A stretch of 64,000 bases of DNA from Fusarium oxysporum f. sp. lycopersici 4287 (Eukaryota > Ascomycota > Sordariomycetes > Hypocreales > Nectriaceae): assembly GCF_000149955.1 (NCBI RefSeq), contig NC_030993.1, positions 2,012,562 to 2,076,561 of the forward strand, in the 5' to 3' direction. The translations under genes were made by a program, and so were the position numbers. Within the stretch, counting starts at the first letter, position 1. Each line of letters opens with the position of its first letter. Below the pieces are notes generated by a model. That model saw only the letters and a list, made by a program, of their open reading frames with translations, was not told where the DNA came from and searched no databases. Positions 34,055-45,778 of the stretch are shown piece after piece.

Positions 34055-35682
34055 TCATGCTGCTGAGGCCGTCTTGTTGCCAGACTCACCCCCTGCTGAA
34101 GCCGCTTGGAAACCACCGAAGCCGCCGCGGCCGAAACCACCTCCGTTACCGCCTTGGCCACCCTGACCTCCCTGACCACCCTGACCACCGCCGCCATTCT
34201 GGTCACCACCTTGGCCGCCCTGGTCACCGCCTTGACCCCCGTTTTGGTCGCCGCCTTGGCCTCCGTTCTGATCACCACCTTGGCCGCCAGCATTCTGGTC
34301 ACCACCGGCATCAGCAGCTTGGTCTCCTCCGTTCTGGCCACCGCCTTGGCCTCCGTTCTGATCACCTCCCTGACCTCCGTTTTGACCACCTCCCTGACCT
34401 CCGTTCTGATCACCACCTTGGCCGCCAGCATTCTGGTCACCACCGGCATCAGCAGCTTGGTCTCCTCCGTTCTGGCCACCGCCTTGGCCTCCGTTCTGAT
34501 CACCTCCCTGACCTCCGTTTTGATCACCGCCTTGGCCACCTTGGTTGCCGCCGTTCTGGCCACCAGCTTGACCTCCGTTGTTACCACCGTTGTTACCTCC
34601 GTTATTGCCGCCATTGTTGCCGCCATTGTTGCCGCCATTGTTGCCGCCATTGTTGCCGCCGTTACCACCTCCGACGGTGATACGGATGCAGTCATCCTGT
34701 GCTCCTCTCTGAGCAACAGGCATGAGGACAGGCTGATGGTTGGATGCGGCAGACATACTGCAGATACGGTAGTTACCGGCAGGCAGACCGCCGTCAACCT
34801 TGGCGGTGAGGAGACCTTGGCCGTTACCAGCATCGTTGATACCCTTGAAGAAGGCAAACTGCTGAGGGTCCAAAGGCTGAGTAGGGTTCAGACTATCGCC
34901 AGTGTCCTGAACAGTGACGTGGGTATGGCCGATGATGTTACCACCACCGTCGAGGTCCTGAGGAGCAGAATAGTAGGTGGTTGTTGCATTAGTGAACGAG
35001 CCAGGTGCAAAGTTGATAAACTGCACGGAGATATCAAAGTCTTGATTGGCTTCAACGTTGTCACCGTTTTGAGGCGATGTGAAGACTGAAGAAACCATGT
35101 TGTTGGCTCCAGGAATCTTTCCCATAGCTGTAGGAGTCAGTATATGTAGAGAGGAAAGAGGGAATCGTAAAACTTACGAATACCGTTACATGAGCCGTCT
35201 CGGTTTTGCTCTCCATTGGTAAGTGTCTGACCAGCACAGAAGTTGATGAAGTTGTTGTTATCCCTAAGTCATGTTAATGGTCGTTTTTTCTCAAAGGTAG
35301 ATGTGACCTACGTTGCTGAGGCAGCTTGCTCATCCGATCCGGGGTTGTTGCCATCTTGCTGCGAACCAGTTTGCACAGCGTTGGCGTCCAGAGTGTTGCC
35401 GCCGCCACCGCCGCCTCCGTTGTTACCACCGTTGTTGCCGCCATTATTGTTGCCGCCATTGTTGCCGCCGTTATTGCCCTGGCCGCCGTTGTTTCCGCCA
35501 TTGTTGCCCTGACCACCGTTGTTGCCGCCACCGCCTCCTCCACGACCACCACCTCCAAATCGACCGCCGCCGAATTGTCGTCGTTGGAGAGCGCGAGCCA
35601 GGGGGTGTCGTTTTTGGACAACAGCAGCTTCTGTAATGGCAGAGATGCCCAGAAGAGCAATGATTACGCCTTTGACCTGCAT
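34055..35682 (-). CDS. Secreted Gly/Asn/Gln-rich repeat protein with conserved core of unknown function
   Basis: Exons 35312-35682, 35178-35263 and 34055-35127 (introns 48 and 50 nt) give 509 aa. A signal peptide (about 1-19, MQVKGVIIALLGISAITEA) is followed by KR and RR dibasic sites that could be Kex2 cleavage points. Next comes a GNNGG-type repeat region (about 38-100). The non-repetitive core (about 125-320) has NNNFINFCAGQTLTNGEQN, GSCNGIPMGKIPGANNMVSS, IGHTHVTVQD and GLPAGNYRICSMSAASNHQP. This core is conserved in many fungi with no established function; some database entries call such proteins ribosomal protein s17, which the sequence does not support. A second low-complexity region (about 335-500) of GNN then QGGDQNGG repeats includes a 46-residue block present twice. 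I see no GPI site. A cell-wall or matrix role is inference. Confidence 0.85.
34263..34538 (-). repeat. 138-bp in-frame tandem duplication in the repeat protein
   Basis: Two copies, 34263-34400 and 34401-34538, both starting CCGTTCTGATCACC on the plus strand and nearly identical to their ends. Each encodes 46 residues including the distinctive DQAADAGGDQNAGGQ segment. The length is a multiple of three, so the frame is kept. Confidence 0.85.
34575..34662 (-). repeat. 12-bp minisatellite encoding GNNG repeats
   Basis: Tandem 12-bp units (plus strand GCCGCCATTGTT and variants) encode Gly-Asn-Asn-Gly. The five units nearest 34610-34660 are almost identical. A similar but less regular array lies at 35405-35530 in exon 1 of the same gene. 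Confidence 0.8.
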
Positions 35683-37621
35683 TGTGATGACTTTATGTTG
35701 ATCTTGCCGAGAGAAAGTGAAAAAGGAAATGAAGCCGAGGGCAAATACAATGTTGTATAAAAGTTTTCGAACGGTGCCAGACCAATTCGAAATAAAGAAA
35801 AAAGAATGGTCACAGTAAAGTCAACTTGGTCTCAAAGGAACGAATGAAAGAAAGAGACACTACCAGAGCTGAAGAGAAGAGAAGATGGTACGATTTTGGG
35901 ACGAAGGGACGAGGGTTTAAAGCATCGGGGAAAACTGGAGATGATGATCGGAAACGAAGATGCCGAGAAAAGAGGCTGGCTTTCATTATGACAATCCCAG
36001 ACAATTCAACGTCTCGGGCTTGCACATCAGACCGGATGGCATCTGGGCGGTTGAAGGGGCCCGGTTCAGGGTCACAACGCCATGGACGACGGCTGAAGCG
36101 AGCAATAGTACCCAAGATCTATCTCTCGCTTGAGAGGCAAGGGGGCAGCGATCAAACTTGATGAGAAACACCAAGACAGAACATCGTGGAACACAGTGAC
36201 AGCACTAACTGCCTAGGACTTCTGAGACCGAGAAACGAAAACATGAGACAGCGGCAGAAGCGACCTGACGTCTTGGCCAAGGGGTCCAGAGATGCCTGTT
36301 CGGGCTGGGCTCTCAGTTGGTCAGGGCTGGTCGAGATGATTGTTCTCAGGTGATGTAACAGGGACGTTGGAGAATGTTAGTCGATTGTGAGCGAGTGTAG
36401 TGTATTTCCTTAGCGCTTGGCTAATCTTGGCGGACGGTCATATCTCCGAGAGGCGATTGAGTGAGTATGTAATAGTAGAGATCCAAGTTAGGAGTTGACG
36501 TTGGAGATGAGATGCGGCTGCAGACGTCTCAGCCCGTGCCCCCTCCTTCCCAATTGGTATTGTGTAACTGGTTGCGCAGCCAATCAGAGTATGCACTGAC
36601 CTGTACCTGCAGCTAGTTGCCAGGGGTGCCTATAACTCCAAGCACAGCGCGTTTCGTCCACTGAAGCTCGAAACTACCATTGTTAAGCGCGAGTGTCGGA
36701 GAGTGTCCGCCCTGTAACGGAAAACTCATCAGCCAGATCGAGAGAATCTGATGAATAATAGACGATGCCCTCTCTGGGATGGTGAATTTTGTAATTGTCG
36801 ACCTGGCTCGTCCACTATCATCTGCGTGGTTATTCGTTCTGTTTCTAATGCCAAGGTAACTGATAATGCCAAGAGAGCAATACTAACAACCCTTGCTATA
36901 CTACTATATCATATCACGATATGTGCTCACGAATTACTGTCAACAGGTTGTCGGAGATTCAGAAAGATTCTTCACTTATTACACTCACAAACTCAGGCAT
37001 ATTGAGTTCAGTCTTATCTCATCCAGACTTTTCACCCAGATCTAAGCTCTATCCAACCAGTTCTCATGACTGACAGACAAGTTGGAGGCGTGTTGCAGAT
37101 ACGTCGCAGACTAGCAATAGCATGAATGCCTTACATTGGCGTTGCAACCACGAGGTAGCATCCAAACAGTGCCCTGTAACCGGACCTGTAACAATATCTC
37201 ACTCAGTATCACAGATTGTATTTTAAGCTTACAATATCGATAAGACATTCTCGGTTTCCCCAAAGTTCCTGTTTCATCCGCATTTTTGCAAAATCCTTCA
37301 GCAATTGTTGACTGATCACTCGTCTCAGGCTTGGAGTGACACTGGATGAATCATGATCACGAAGCGAGCCTGAATCATTCAATTCTCCTAATTGTAATGA
37401 TGTCATGTTTTGAAATTCTGGGTCAAGGCACATTGATTCCACATGGCATTTCGTGGTCTTGGCATTCTCTGTTGAAGATATCGTGTAGATATCGCGGAGC
37501 ATCAAATAGCCCAAGTTTATAATCAAAAAGGGTGCATTCTCAAAGACCATACCACATTCATTCATAAGAAGCTACCAGCTGCAAAAATGTCCAGAACATT
37601 CCAATTTACATACACAATAAA
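35683..37621. other. Intergenic region, repeat-protein promoter to nuclease 3' end
   Basis: About 1.9 kb between two minus-strand genes. 35683-36700 is probably the repeat-protein promoter and includes CCAAT-type boxes near 36552 (ATTGG) and 36580 (CCAAT). At 37209-37565 the minus strand has an intronless 118-codon ATG frame, 57 bp downstream of the nuclease stop. Its product is hydrophilic with no known family, and I treat it as probably 3' UTR. Confidence 0.4.
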
Positions 37622-38656
37622 TCAGAGCTCCTCGGACATCTGCTTCTGCTCAACATCCTTGTAAGCCTCCACGATCTTGTCCAGCCAGGCAGCCATTCTG
37701 TAACCGGCCTTGGCAACCTGCTCCTCAATGACAGGGGCAGCCTTTTCAAAGTACTCGCCCCCGAGTTCCTGACCGACAATGGCATCGGCACCCTCGGGCA
37801 GAACTGTAGATCCATGTTAGAGACGAGTTGCGAATACAGCTGCTGCTGCTGCTGGGGTAATCGACATACCGTGAGTGCAGACGAGCGCATTGGCCTCCCG
37901 GGACCAAGCAAGTGCCGTGCTGATGGGGTCACTGAAGTCTAGATCCTTCAACCACGCGTCTTTCGCCTCCGCGAACTTGCCGTCTGTGATCTCAACTGCA
38001 AGCTGGTTGGCCCAGTTGCTGGCGAGCTTGAAGGGGTCGCCGTGCAGACCACCCAACAGCTTCTCAGCAATAGAGCTGTCCCAGACGTGGTGGAGGTTGA
38101 ATGTGCGGCCATCAAACGTTACTGAGAGACCGTTACCTCCCTTTTCGACATCTTCGTTATGTAGAGGCTGGTGAAGATCTCCGATAAAGTGAACAACGAA
38201 CTTGGCGGCCTGGTTGCGCTGCCAGAAGGGCAACTGAGGCTCAACTGATTGCTGGGTGTAGTTCTTGAGGGCGGTGAGTACACAACCATCGTCCTTGCAA
38301 TCACGCTCAAAGTCGACGTCACACTTGTTAGGAGGGCTGTCATGAGCGTCGATGAAGTGGAAGGTTTTGGTGTATCGACCCCAATCTGTGTAGCGAATCG
38401 AGTCGGCCCATGATGCTATTTTTGCGAGGTAGTCTTCCTCGTCATTATAGAGAATATACTTGAGGTGAGCCTCGGTGGTGTTTGCGACAAAGTGACTGGC
38501 GAGGTAAGCGGTGGTGATATGACCGAGACCTGTGATGTGTGAGCTTATTAAACAATTGTTTTATGATGAATTAATGAACTCACTGCCCCAAGCAAAAGTG
38601 CCAGGCAAGTTAGCGAGGCCAAGAGCCAGCGCGCCAGCTGAGAGGAGCTTCATCAT
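37622..38656 (-). CDS. Secreted S1/P1-type zinc nuclease
   Basis: Single-strand-specific nuclease that uses three zinc ions to cut RNA and ssDNA outside the cell. Exons 38584-38656, 37870-38529 and 37622-37803 (introns 54 and 66 nt) give 304 aa, within the family range. The signal peptide ends just before the Trp that becomes the mature N-terminus and first zinc ligand (FAWGSLGH). Further zinc-ligand motifs are visible: HFIDAHDSP, VHFIGDLHQPLHNED and FNLHHVWDSS. Cysteines in NKCDVDFERDCKDDGC and LVCTH fit the conserved disulfides. Two adjacent ATGs exist (38656 and 38653); the first is used. Family assignment is firm. Likely role is nucleic-acid scavenging for phosphate/nucleosides, from family knowledge. 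Confidence 0.95.
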
Positions 38657-39857
38657 AACAGAATGAGGGCGGTCGCTAGATCTGAAGCTATGGAATGCAG
38701 TGGGTTTATCAGTCACAAAATGAAGGGAACAGAATCAAAGCTTTGAGAGGGAAGTGAAGATGTTAAAAGATGAACACGCTTAAGCTCAAGGTTACGGAGT
38801 AGAAAGAGGCAAATTCTAGATTGGACCAAGGCGTTTGAAGCTGGAGAGCTGAGCGCGAAGCGGTTGGCTAAGGCTGACTATGTTTACGTTAGTCCTGGAG
38901 CACGATCGATAGTTGCTCATGAGTTGTCAGGGGTCTAGCTACTGGAGGCGGGATAGGCAAGCCTACGGCGAATCATGGTGGGCATGTGCCGCTCTACGGT
39001 GAAACATTGACAGTGGCTGGGAAGAATGGAGCTGAGGCCGCTGAGATTTGCTCTAGTTTGAAGAGCTGAGGTTGATGGTTTATCATCAAAGCAGTAGAGT
39101 TATGCAAAGTATTTAGACTAGGGGTTACTGCATGAGTTCTCAATACCATGAGTTTAGTTCATATGTGCTTGCACTGGATGGATACCTTAGTACTATCATG
39201 ATAAGAGTCAATCGGCCTCTTATCGAAGATAGACCCTGCATCTCACAGGACAGGCTCACACAAAAAGACTCACGCGCCTTGGAATGGCTGCGAGTTCTCC
39301 ATATTTTAGCTCACAAGATCTCCAAGCCCAGTGCGTCGCTTTGAACGATAAGCGCTCCTCAACTGGCCAATACACGATGACCAGTTACCAAACGGATCGA
39401 TAAGACCTCCACTGTTGAACCCGACAACGGGACTGACCTGGGGATCTCCTTATCTGAGCCTGTGTCTGCAGTGCTTTGCCTTGCTTGGGTTTGGTATGGT
39501 TAACCGTTGTTCGTGGAACATTAAACTTTGTTGCTTATTGAAATATTTTTGCTCTATCTTACTCTTTCTTGTCTTCAGACGGCAATCAGAAGAACAAGCT
39601 CTGAATCTTGACCAGGTTTCGAGTAAACTCTGAATCAGAACAGAACCTCTTCTGGAATTGGATCTACATTTACTTGCTTACTCGCTTCCTACACTCGATC
39701 TCTCTTTGTAGCTGGCTGCCCTCGTGATACCCACCTTTGTCGCACCACCCTCTTCCTCTTCTACTTGATCTGATCTACCTTATCTAAACCTCTTCTCATT
39801 CTCCTTCTCCTTCTCCTTCTCGATTTACCCTCTTCAACTCCTTCGAAAACGACGACG
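38657..39857. other. Divergent intergenic region, nuclease to PQ-loop transporter
   Basis: About 1.2 kb shared promoter space. 39620-39857 is C/T-rich (TTCTCC repeats near 39797-39822), fitting the transporter leader. No gene recognised. Confidence 0.4.
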
Positions 39858-41156
39858 ATGCCGCTGCTGGCTTCAACCTCAATCGCCGCTGCGGCGCATG
39901 CGTTACCGGTCACGTTGGCTCTGTCGGGCATTTTTGGTAGCATCAGCTTGACCTCTTGGATATGTCTCCTCGTGCGTCCCTCTCTCTTGTCTCATTCGCG
40001 CGTCCTTGTGTTGCATTCGCATTCGCGATCTCAATTGCATGCGCGACCCTTAATTCTCCCCCATCTTGGCTAACGATGCTCTGCAGTTACCCCAATTGTT
40101 CGCCAATTACAAGGCCAAGAGCGCCGATGGCCTCAGCATGGCCTTTCTGGTCGTCTGGCTCTTGGGCGATATCACAAATCTCATCGGTTAGTTCTCATTC
40201 CTACCTAAATCCCCCAAAATCAAAATTTGTCTTGGGCACAGAGACAAATACCATTGCTACGCCATTGTCTGACGCCCTGGTCAAAAAATTTGACGTCGGC
40301 TAGAAGTGGCTTGCCACCACGCCAACTTTCAGTTTAGCTAACTGCTTTCTAGGAGCCTTGTTCACCCACCTAGCTCCCACTGCAATTGCCCTGGCAGGAT
40401 ACTTCTGCATTGCCGATATCGTCCTCATCGGCCAGGCCGTCTACTACAATGCCCTTAATGCCCGCCGAGCGAGTCGCGCCGGGGAACGTCGATCAAGTGA
40501 TCCTACAGAAGAGTCTCCTCTGATCAACGGGTCCCGTAGACGCAGCTCTTCTTTTGGCCTCCCTGGGTCTCAGCGCCGCCATGCGACACATACCGAGTCC
40601 TCGATGGACCCATTGAGGAAGATTGTGACAGGCGAAGACGAAACCCCCGATAGCAAGCCTTGGCTTCACAACACCCTGAGCCTGCTCGCTGTATACGTCA
40701 TTGGGTTCGCTGGCTGGTTTGTCTCGTACAAGGTCGGTGCTTGGGAGAGCGGTGACCCTGGTACCCCCGACGCGCCTGAGGAGGCCCAGAGCCCAATGGA
40801 GCTTGCTGGACTTATTCTGGGATACATCAGCGCAGCGCTCTATCTCTGTGCTCGAATTCCCCAAATTATCAAGAACCATCGGGAAAAGTCATGCGAGGGT
40901 ATGTTGATCCATGCTTGCAGTCAATGGACGAGACTAATAATCTGCAGGTCTCGCATTGCTTTTCTTTATGCTCTCAATGAGCGGAAACCTCACTTATGGT
41001 ATCAGCCTGGTAGCCTACTCCCAAGACAAGAAGTACTTGCTGAACGCGCTTCCTTGGTTGCTTGGCTCTCTGGGCACCATTGCTGAGGATCTCATCATCT
41101 TCGTCCAGTTCCGAATTTACTCCAACGATGAACGAGAGAGCGCAATTGAACCTTAA
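39858..41156 (+). CDS. PQ-loop vacuolar/lysosomal basic amino-acid transporter (Ypq/Rtc2 type)
   Basis: Seven-helix PQ-loop protein of the vacuole membrane; yeast Ypq1-3 and animal PQLC2 move lysine, arginine or histidine. Exons 39858-39971, 40087-40186, 40353-40898 and 40948-41156 (introns 115, 166 and 49 nt) give 322 aa. Two PQ-loop repeats are clear: LLPQLFANYKAKSADGLSMA in the first half, and ARIPQIIKNHREKSCEGLAL in the second, each followed by a GD/GN-type helix (WLLGDITNLIGA, SMSGNLTYGISL). A hydrophilic Ser/Arg-rich loop (about 105-155) separates the halves. The PQ motif of repeat 1 starts exactly at the exon 1/2 junction. Yeast Ypq1 is removed by ubiquitin and ESCRT, so the Hse1 gene nearby is of interest, although genomic proximity proves nothing. 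Confidence 0.93.
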
Positions 41157-41752
41157 ATCGCGATCGACAAGACAAGACATGGCAATCAAGTTTTGAGACG
41201 GACGGAGGGAGGTTTTTGGAGGTTCTAATGTGCATGAACTGGCGTTTCATTCATTCATATGCGTGGCATTTGAGAAATTGGTTACATGAAGGAAGGGTGA
41301 AGCTTGAACAAGCTCACAATCAATACTGGGACATCCTCGGGATAGAGGTGCATGACATAATGCTTCGGGTCGAATTATAACTCTTCGGAGGGTTTTTCTT
41401 ACTTATCAGTTCAATGAGTCTTTTAAAATGTGTTTTGCCAGTCATTAATAAACGTTCTAGATGCGACCAATTGAAAAACTGAAGCTTTTAATTCGACGAT
41501 AAACTCGACCCATGCATGAGAGCATTCTCATGCCATAGTGGGGTTACACTTGTTGAAATACGGCGACTCAGCTCCGATGACGGGGTCGGAAGTTTGGCGG
41601 GGTTATATACTACTCGGTACTTTCATTAGACTCACTCGCTTCAACGCCAAAATTTAAACATCAGCAACCTCCCAACGTATCTTTGACTGAGTCTCTTGAC
41701 CTCTTCCCCGTCAAGAGTCTCTCATTGATTCTATAACATATATACACCGACA
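41157..41752. promoter_or_regulatory. Intergenic region with HOM2 promoter
   Basis: About 0.6 kb. The HOM2-proximal part has near matches to the Gcn4/Cpc1 box TGACTCA (AGACTCA at 41627-41633; TGACTGAGTC at about 41683-41692). Cpc1 control of amino-acid genes is general in fungi. These near matches are weak evidence. Confidence 0.35.
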
Positions 41753-43063
41753 ATGGCTTCTCAATTCCCTACCAAGAAGTGCGGTATGTCGCCGTCAATA
41801 CTCCCCCTCCATCCGATTTCGCACCACTATCTCTTCTCATGTCCACCTCTACACACGTATCAAACATCAAATACTAATTCATATATAGGTGTTCTCGGCG
41901 CCACTGGCTCTGTAGGCCAGCGCTTCATCCTCCTCCTCGCTCAGCACCCATACCTCACCCTCCATGCCATCGGCGCCTCATCTCGCTCTGCCGGCAAGAA
42001 GTACAAGGATGCCGTCCGATGGAAGCAGGCCGCGCCCATGGGCGATATTGCCGAGATGGTTGTGAGAGAATGCAAGGCTGAGGAGTTCAAGGACTGTGAT
42101 GTTGTCTTCAGTGGCCTTGACTCTGACGTCGCTGGCGATATTGGTATATCCCTCTCTATCACGTATCAGCAATAACTGATCACTAACTTTATGTGTCTAC
42201 AGAGCTCGAGTTCATCAAGGCCGATATTCCTGTCTTCTCTAACGCAAAGAACTACCGTCGCGATCCTCTCGTGCCTCTCGTCGTTCCCACCGTCAACCTC
42301 CCCCATCTCGACCTTATCCCTCATCAGCGCTCTGTTCGCTCTCTCAACAAGGGTTTCCTCGTGTGCAACTCCAACTGCGCTGTCATTGGTCTCGTTATTC
42401 CCTTCGCCGCTCTCCAAGCCGCTTTCGGACCTATCTCTACCGTCTCCATTGTTACTCTGCAGGCCGTTTCTGGTGCCGGTTACCCTGGAGTCTCCAGCAT
42501 GGACATCATCGATAACATTGTCCCCTTCATCTCTGGCGAGGAGGACAAGCTCGAGACTGAGGCCCGCAAGATTCTCGGTCGCATTGACGACAAGGGAACT
42601 GCTTTCATTGAGCAAGAGGGGCTTCGTGTCTCTGCCACTTGCAACCGTGTTCCAGTCATGGACGGCCACACTGCATGTGTTAGCTTGAGCTTCGAGCGCA
42701 AGCCTGCTCCTTCAGCTGAGGGGGTTCGCAAGGCTCTCCGAGATTACAAGAGTGAGGCTCAAGCCCTCGGATGCCCTTCTGCACCTGAGCCTGCTATCAA
42801 GGTCTTTGGCGACGATGAGCCTGATCGTCCTCAGCCCCGTCTGGACCGTGACCTTGGCCGTGGATACACTGTCAGCGTCGGCCGTGTTCGCGAGGATGAG
42901 GCTGGCATTTTTGACATTAAGTTTACTGCCCTGAGCCATAACAGTGAGTCTTACAACTTCCCCTCTGAGGACTTATCTCAGACTGACTGTTCCAGCCGTT
43001 ATTGGTGCTGCTGGTTCGTCGATATTGAACGCAGAGGCCGCCATTCTCAAGGGATACATCTAA
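41753..43063 (+). CDS. HOM2: Aspartate-semialdehyde dehydrogenase
   Basis: Converts aspartyl phosphate to aspartate semialdehyde with NADPH, the second step toward threonine, methionine and homoserine; absent from animals. Exons 41753-41783, 41889-42143, 42203-42943 and 42996-43063 (introns 105, 59 and 52 nt) give 364 aa, the normal fungal length. The NADP loop GATGSVG lies at residues 14-20. The active-site cysteine is Cys154 in CNSNCAVIG. The substrate/cofactor region [15 protein letters not shown] and the [14 protein letters not shown] block are intact, and the C-terminus [18 protein letters not shown] is typical. The first exon is only 31 nt. All catalytic features are present, so the enzyme should be active. 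Confidence 0.97.
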
Positions 43064-43510
43064 AGGTACAGGGTACAGGGGATTTTAAAAAACAATTCGG
43101 TTATATAAAGATAAAAATAGATAATGGTATTTGTTTGGCGTTCAGCATTATCTCAATCCCTGCAAATATGTAACCTCACAAAACAACAGGAAAACTAAGA
43201 AGCGATGTGAATTGCTATTTATTCATGATGGTCCGTAAAGTACATGCAACAGCCGACCATGAGGGTATACCATATCTATTCCTACCCCAGCGCAAGTGTC
43301 GTGACACCAATCATTGCGCGATCCATTGACTATAACCAAATTCAAATATGTGATATTCTAAAGTCCCAGTAATCCATGCTGTGCTCTGTATCCCAGTGCG
43401 CTAGCTATCCATCCATTGCGCCAAATAATAACCAGAAAACTCCAAAGGTATACAAACAAAACGCTATGTCATATGGCTCGGCGCCCATATAAAGCAGGGT
43501 ATCTGTAGCA
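43064..43510. other. Convergent intergenic region
   Basis: About 0.45 kb between the HOM2 stop and the RING gene stop. AT-rich, presumably two 3' UTRs. Nothing else seen. Confidence 0.4.
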
Positions 43511-45778
43511 TCATCGGCTACGATCTTCGGGAGAGGGGGACCTTGCCCTGCCAAGGCCACTGGAGAAAATACTGAGCCAACCATCGTGTCGACTCCATCG
43601 CGAAGTTCGGGTTTCGTTGGTAAGCAACCCTTGTTCAAGATCGGATTCACGGTCATCAGAACGAGAGCCAGAGCCCTCCGCAATAGTTCCATCGTCATCG
43701 TCATCATCGTCATCACTTGCATCGTCGCGATATGGTTCATAATGCGGCTCAGATGATGAGCCATGAGCAAGAGATCGAACCACGTCGCCTTTGCAGATGG
43801 GGCAAGTTCGTCGGCGAGTCGTCAACCAGGGAGTACTATAGATTGTTAGTAAATGAGACTTGCAAGCATGTATTTGGAGCACTTACATGCACTCTACGTG
43901 AAATTCGTGACCGCACGGGAGGCTCATGACCTGGCTCACGCCGTCGACGTATTCTTCAAGACACACCACACATTCGACTTGACGTCCCATGTACTTTTTC
44001 CACTCAGCAGAAAACCCACCAGAGCCCTTCTCGCGCTCAGATCGAGCATTGTTCCTGGTTGGGTTTGAAGGTGTTGGTATGGCGTCACTGGATCGCGTTT
44101 CTTCTTCAGGAGTACCCGCTGAGCCCCTCGACCGAGGTCGTGCCCGTGAGGGAGATTCCTGTAGTAGAGGAGTGGTTGGTGTCGGAGCGGACGGTGAAGG
44201 AGTTCTCGGTGTCAGAGGCGGCGAGGGAGCGACTGTGTGGAACGTGCGCACGGGTAGGCGTTCAACGACTGACTTCGGGGCTCTCCAGCGTCTTCGGCGG
44301 ATTCTAGCGCGAAGAATCAAAAGGGCGTATACGAAACTCAGAGTGACTAGCGGGCTGACGACCAGTACGAGAAGCGTATCGAAAAACGGGCTAGCATTAC
44401 TCGTGGGAGTGATGGTGACCCAAAGTCCATCGTGTGCGTCATCGTCAGCTTCACCGGGCTCGTCATGTCCCTCTTCGCTGCGTTCGTGGGAAAAGTCGAG
44501 CACGTTATCCTCATCTTCTGTCAAGAATTCAACCAGAATTTCTTCCTCATCGGGTTCAGGATCGTCGTCGCTTGTGCGATCGCGAACAAGGGAAGTCTTT
44601 GATGGAATAACAGGTTTAAACCTTCTGGATCCAGGATGCTTCCAATCGTCGTAATTATCCTCAGATAAGAGGGGGCTTCGAACTTCTTTGGGTGACCCTC
44701 TGACAGCCTTGTTTTTCTTGGTGAATGTTTTCCTGGAATATCTCAGCGCTGTCTTTCGCTTTTTATTAGTTGGTTTGGTAGATCGTTCTTCAATTTGGCT
44801 GTGGCTGTCGTCGGCAGATCGTCTATCGTGGGTCGAGGCGGTAACCGTGGACTTGACGCCTTGTTTACTGTGCTTCCTCGACTTGGGACCTCTTTGAACT
44901 CTAAGAACAGGATTGCCTTGGTTGTCTAATGTATCTTCAATGAAGCTCCCTGGTTGCGTTAGCGCAGACAGCAGCTGCGCGGTCGTGCGAGCAGTGAAAA
45001 CGGATGGGATGGTGACATTATCAACTTCAGGGCCATGCGCAAACATCTGAATAAGAGGGCCGCCTTTCTGGTTATCGCCAACAATGACGGCGAGAGCGCC
45101 TCTTCGCTGCGCCCACATTACTTTGTCGAGAAAACCGCAACCGCCTCGCATTAGTAGCGCCACTTTGCCGTCGATTTCGGAATGGTCATGCATGACAGAG
45201 ACATGGCTGGAGGTGGTGTGACCATTGCCAGCGTTGGGGATAACGACTCGGCTTCGCTTAGCACGGACAGAAGTGCTGGACCTGGAAGTAGAAATAGAAG
45301 GGACAGCAGCCCTCAAGGCCTTGTGCAGAGCAATGGCCTCTGCTCTCTCATTCCATCCTGGTGTGTCGCTGCAGCCCAATTCGCCGGTACCGTGTATAAG
45401 AGCATCCTCTGCGAAACCACTGCCCACCCATAACTGACCACTTAGACCTCGCATAGCGAGCTTGGGACCAAAAGCGGCGGGACGGGCGGCAAAGGAAGTG
45501 CTGTTGTCGTCGGTCAAGCTGATGGCAGCATTTGGTGGAAATAATGAAAATGGGGTGTTGTAGTACATGGAGTTCCAAACGGACTTTGGAGACTTTTCTG
45601 AATCATCATCATGCGACCGAGACTGAGACGACTTGGAGTCAGTCTTTTGTCTGGACCTGAAGTTACCAGCGGGGTAATCGGCGTATGCGGTACGAAGCGA
45701 GGATGATATAGCGCGACAGAAGAGGAGGAGAGACGCTGCGATAAAGAGTATAAGAACAAAAACGCGCGGAGGACGCAT
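43511..45778 (-). CDS. PA-TM-RING membrane E3 ubiquitin ligase
   Basis: Exons 43887-45778 and 43511-43835 (51-nt intron with TACTAAC branch) give 738 aa. The N-terminal signal/anchor is VFVLILFIAASLLLFCRAIS. A protease-associated (PA) domain spans about 205-290 (DGKVALLMRGGCGFLDK, LAVIVGDNQKGGPLIQ). A transmembrane helix lies at about 464-488 (TLLVLVVSPLVTLSFVYAL). The cytosolic RING-H2 at about 606-650 reads CVVCLEEYVDGVSQVMSLPC, GHEFHVEC, then ITPWLTTRRRTCPICK, with the full C3H2C3 ligand set; the intron splits the RING. An acidic tail follows (DASDDDDDDDDG). This is the layout of PA-TM-RING ligases of the endomembrane system (RNF13/GRAIL type). Likely role is ubiquitination of membrane cargo in endosomes or vacuole. 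Substrates unknown. Confidence 0.93.

Noticed and set aside
34057..35089. Long plus-strand open frames opposite the repeat protein
   Set aside because: They are antisense to in-frame GGN/CAR repeats, which rarely give stops on the other strand. The minus strand has the signal peptide, introns and conserved core.
37209..37565. 118-codon intronless frame on the minus strand just downstream of the nuclease gene
   Set aside because: No family resemblance, AT-rich composition, and it sits where the nuclease 3' UTR is expected. Transcript or conservation data could revive it.
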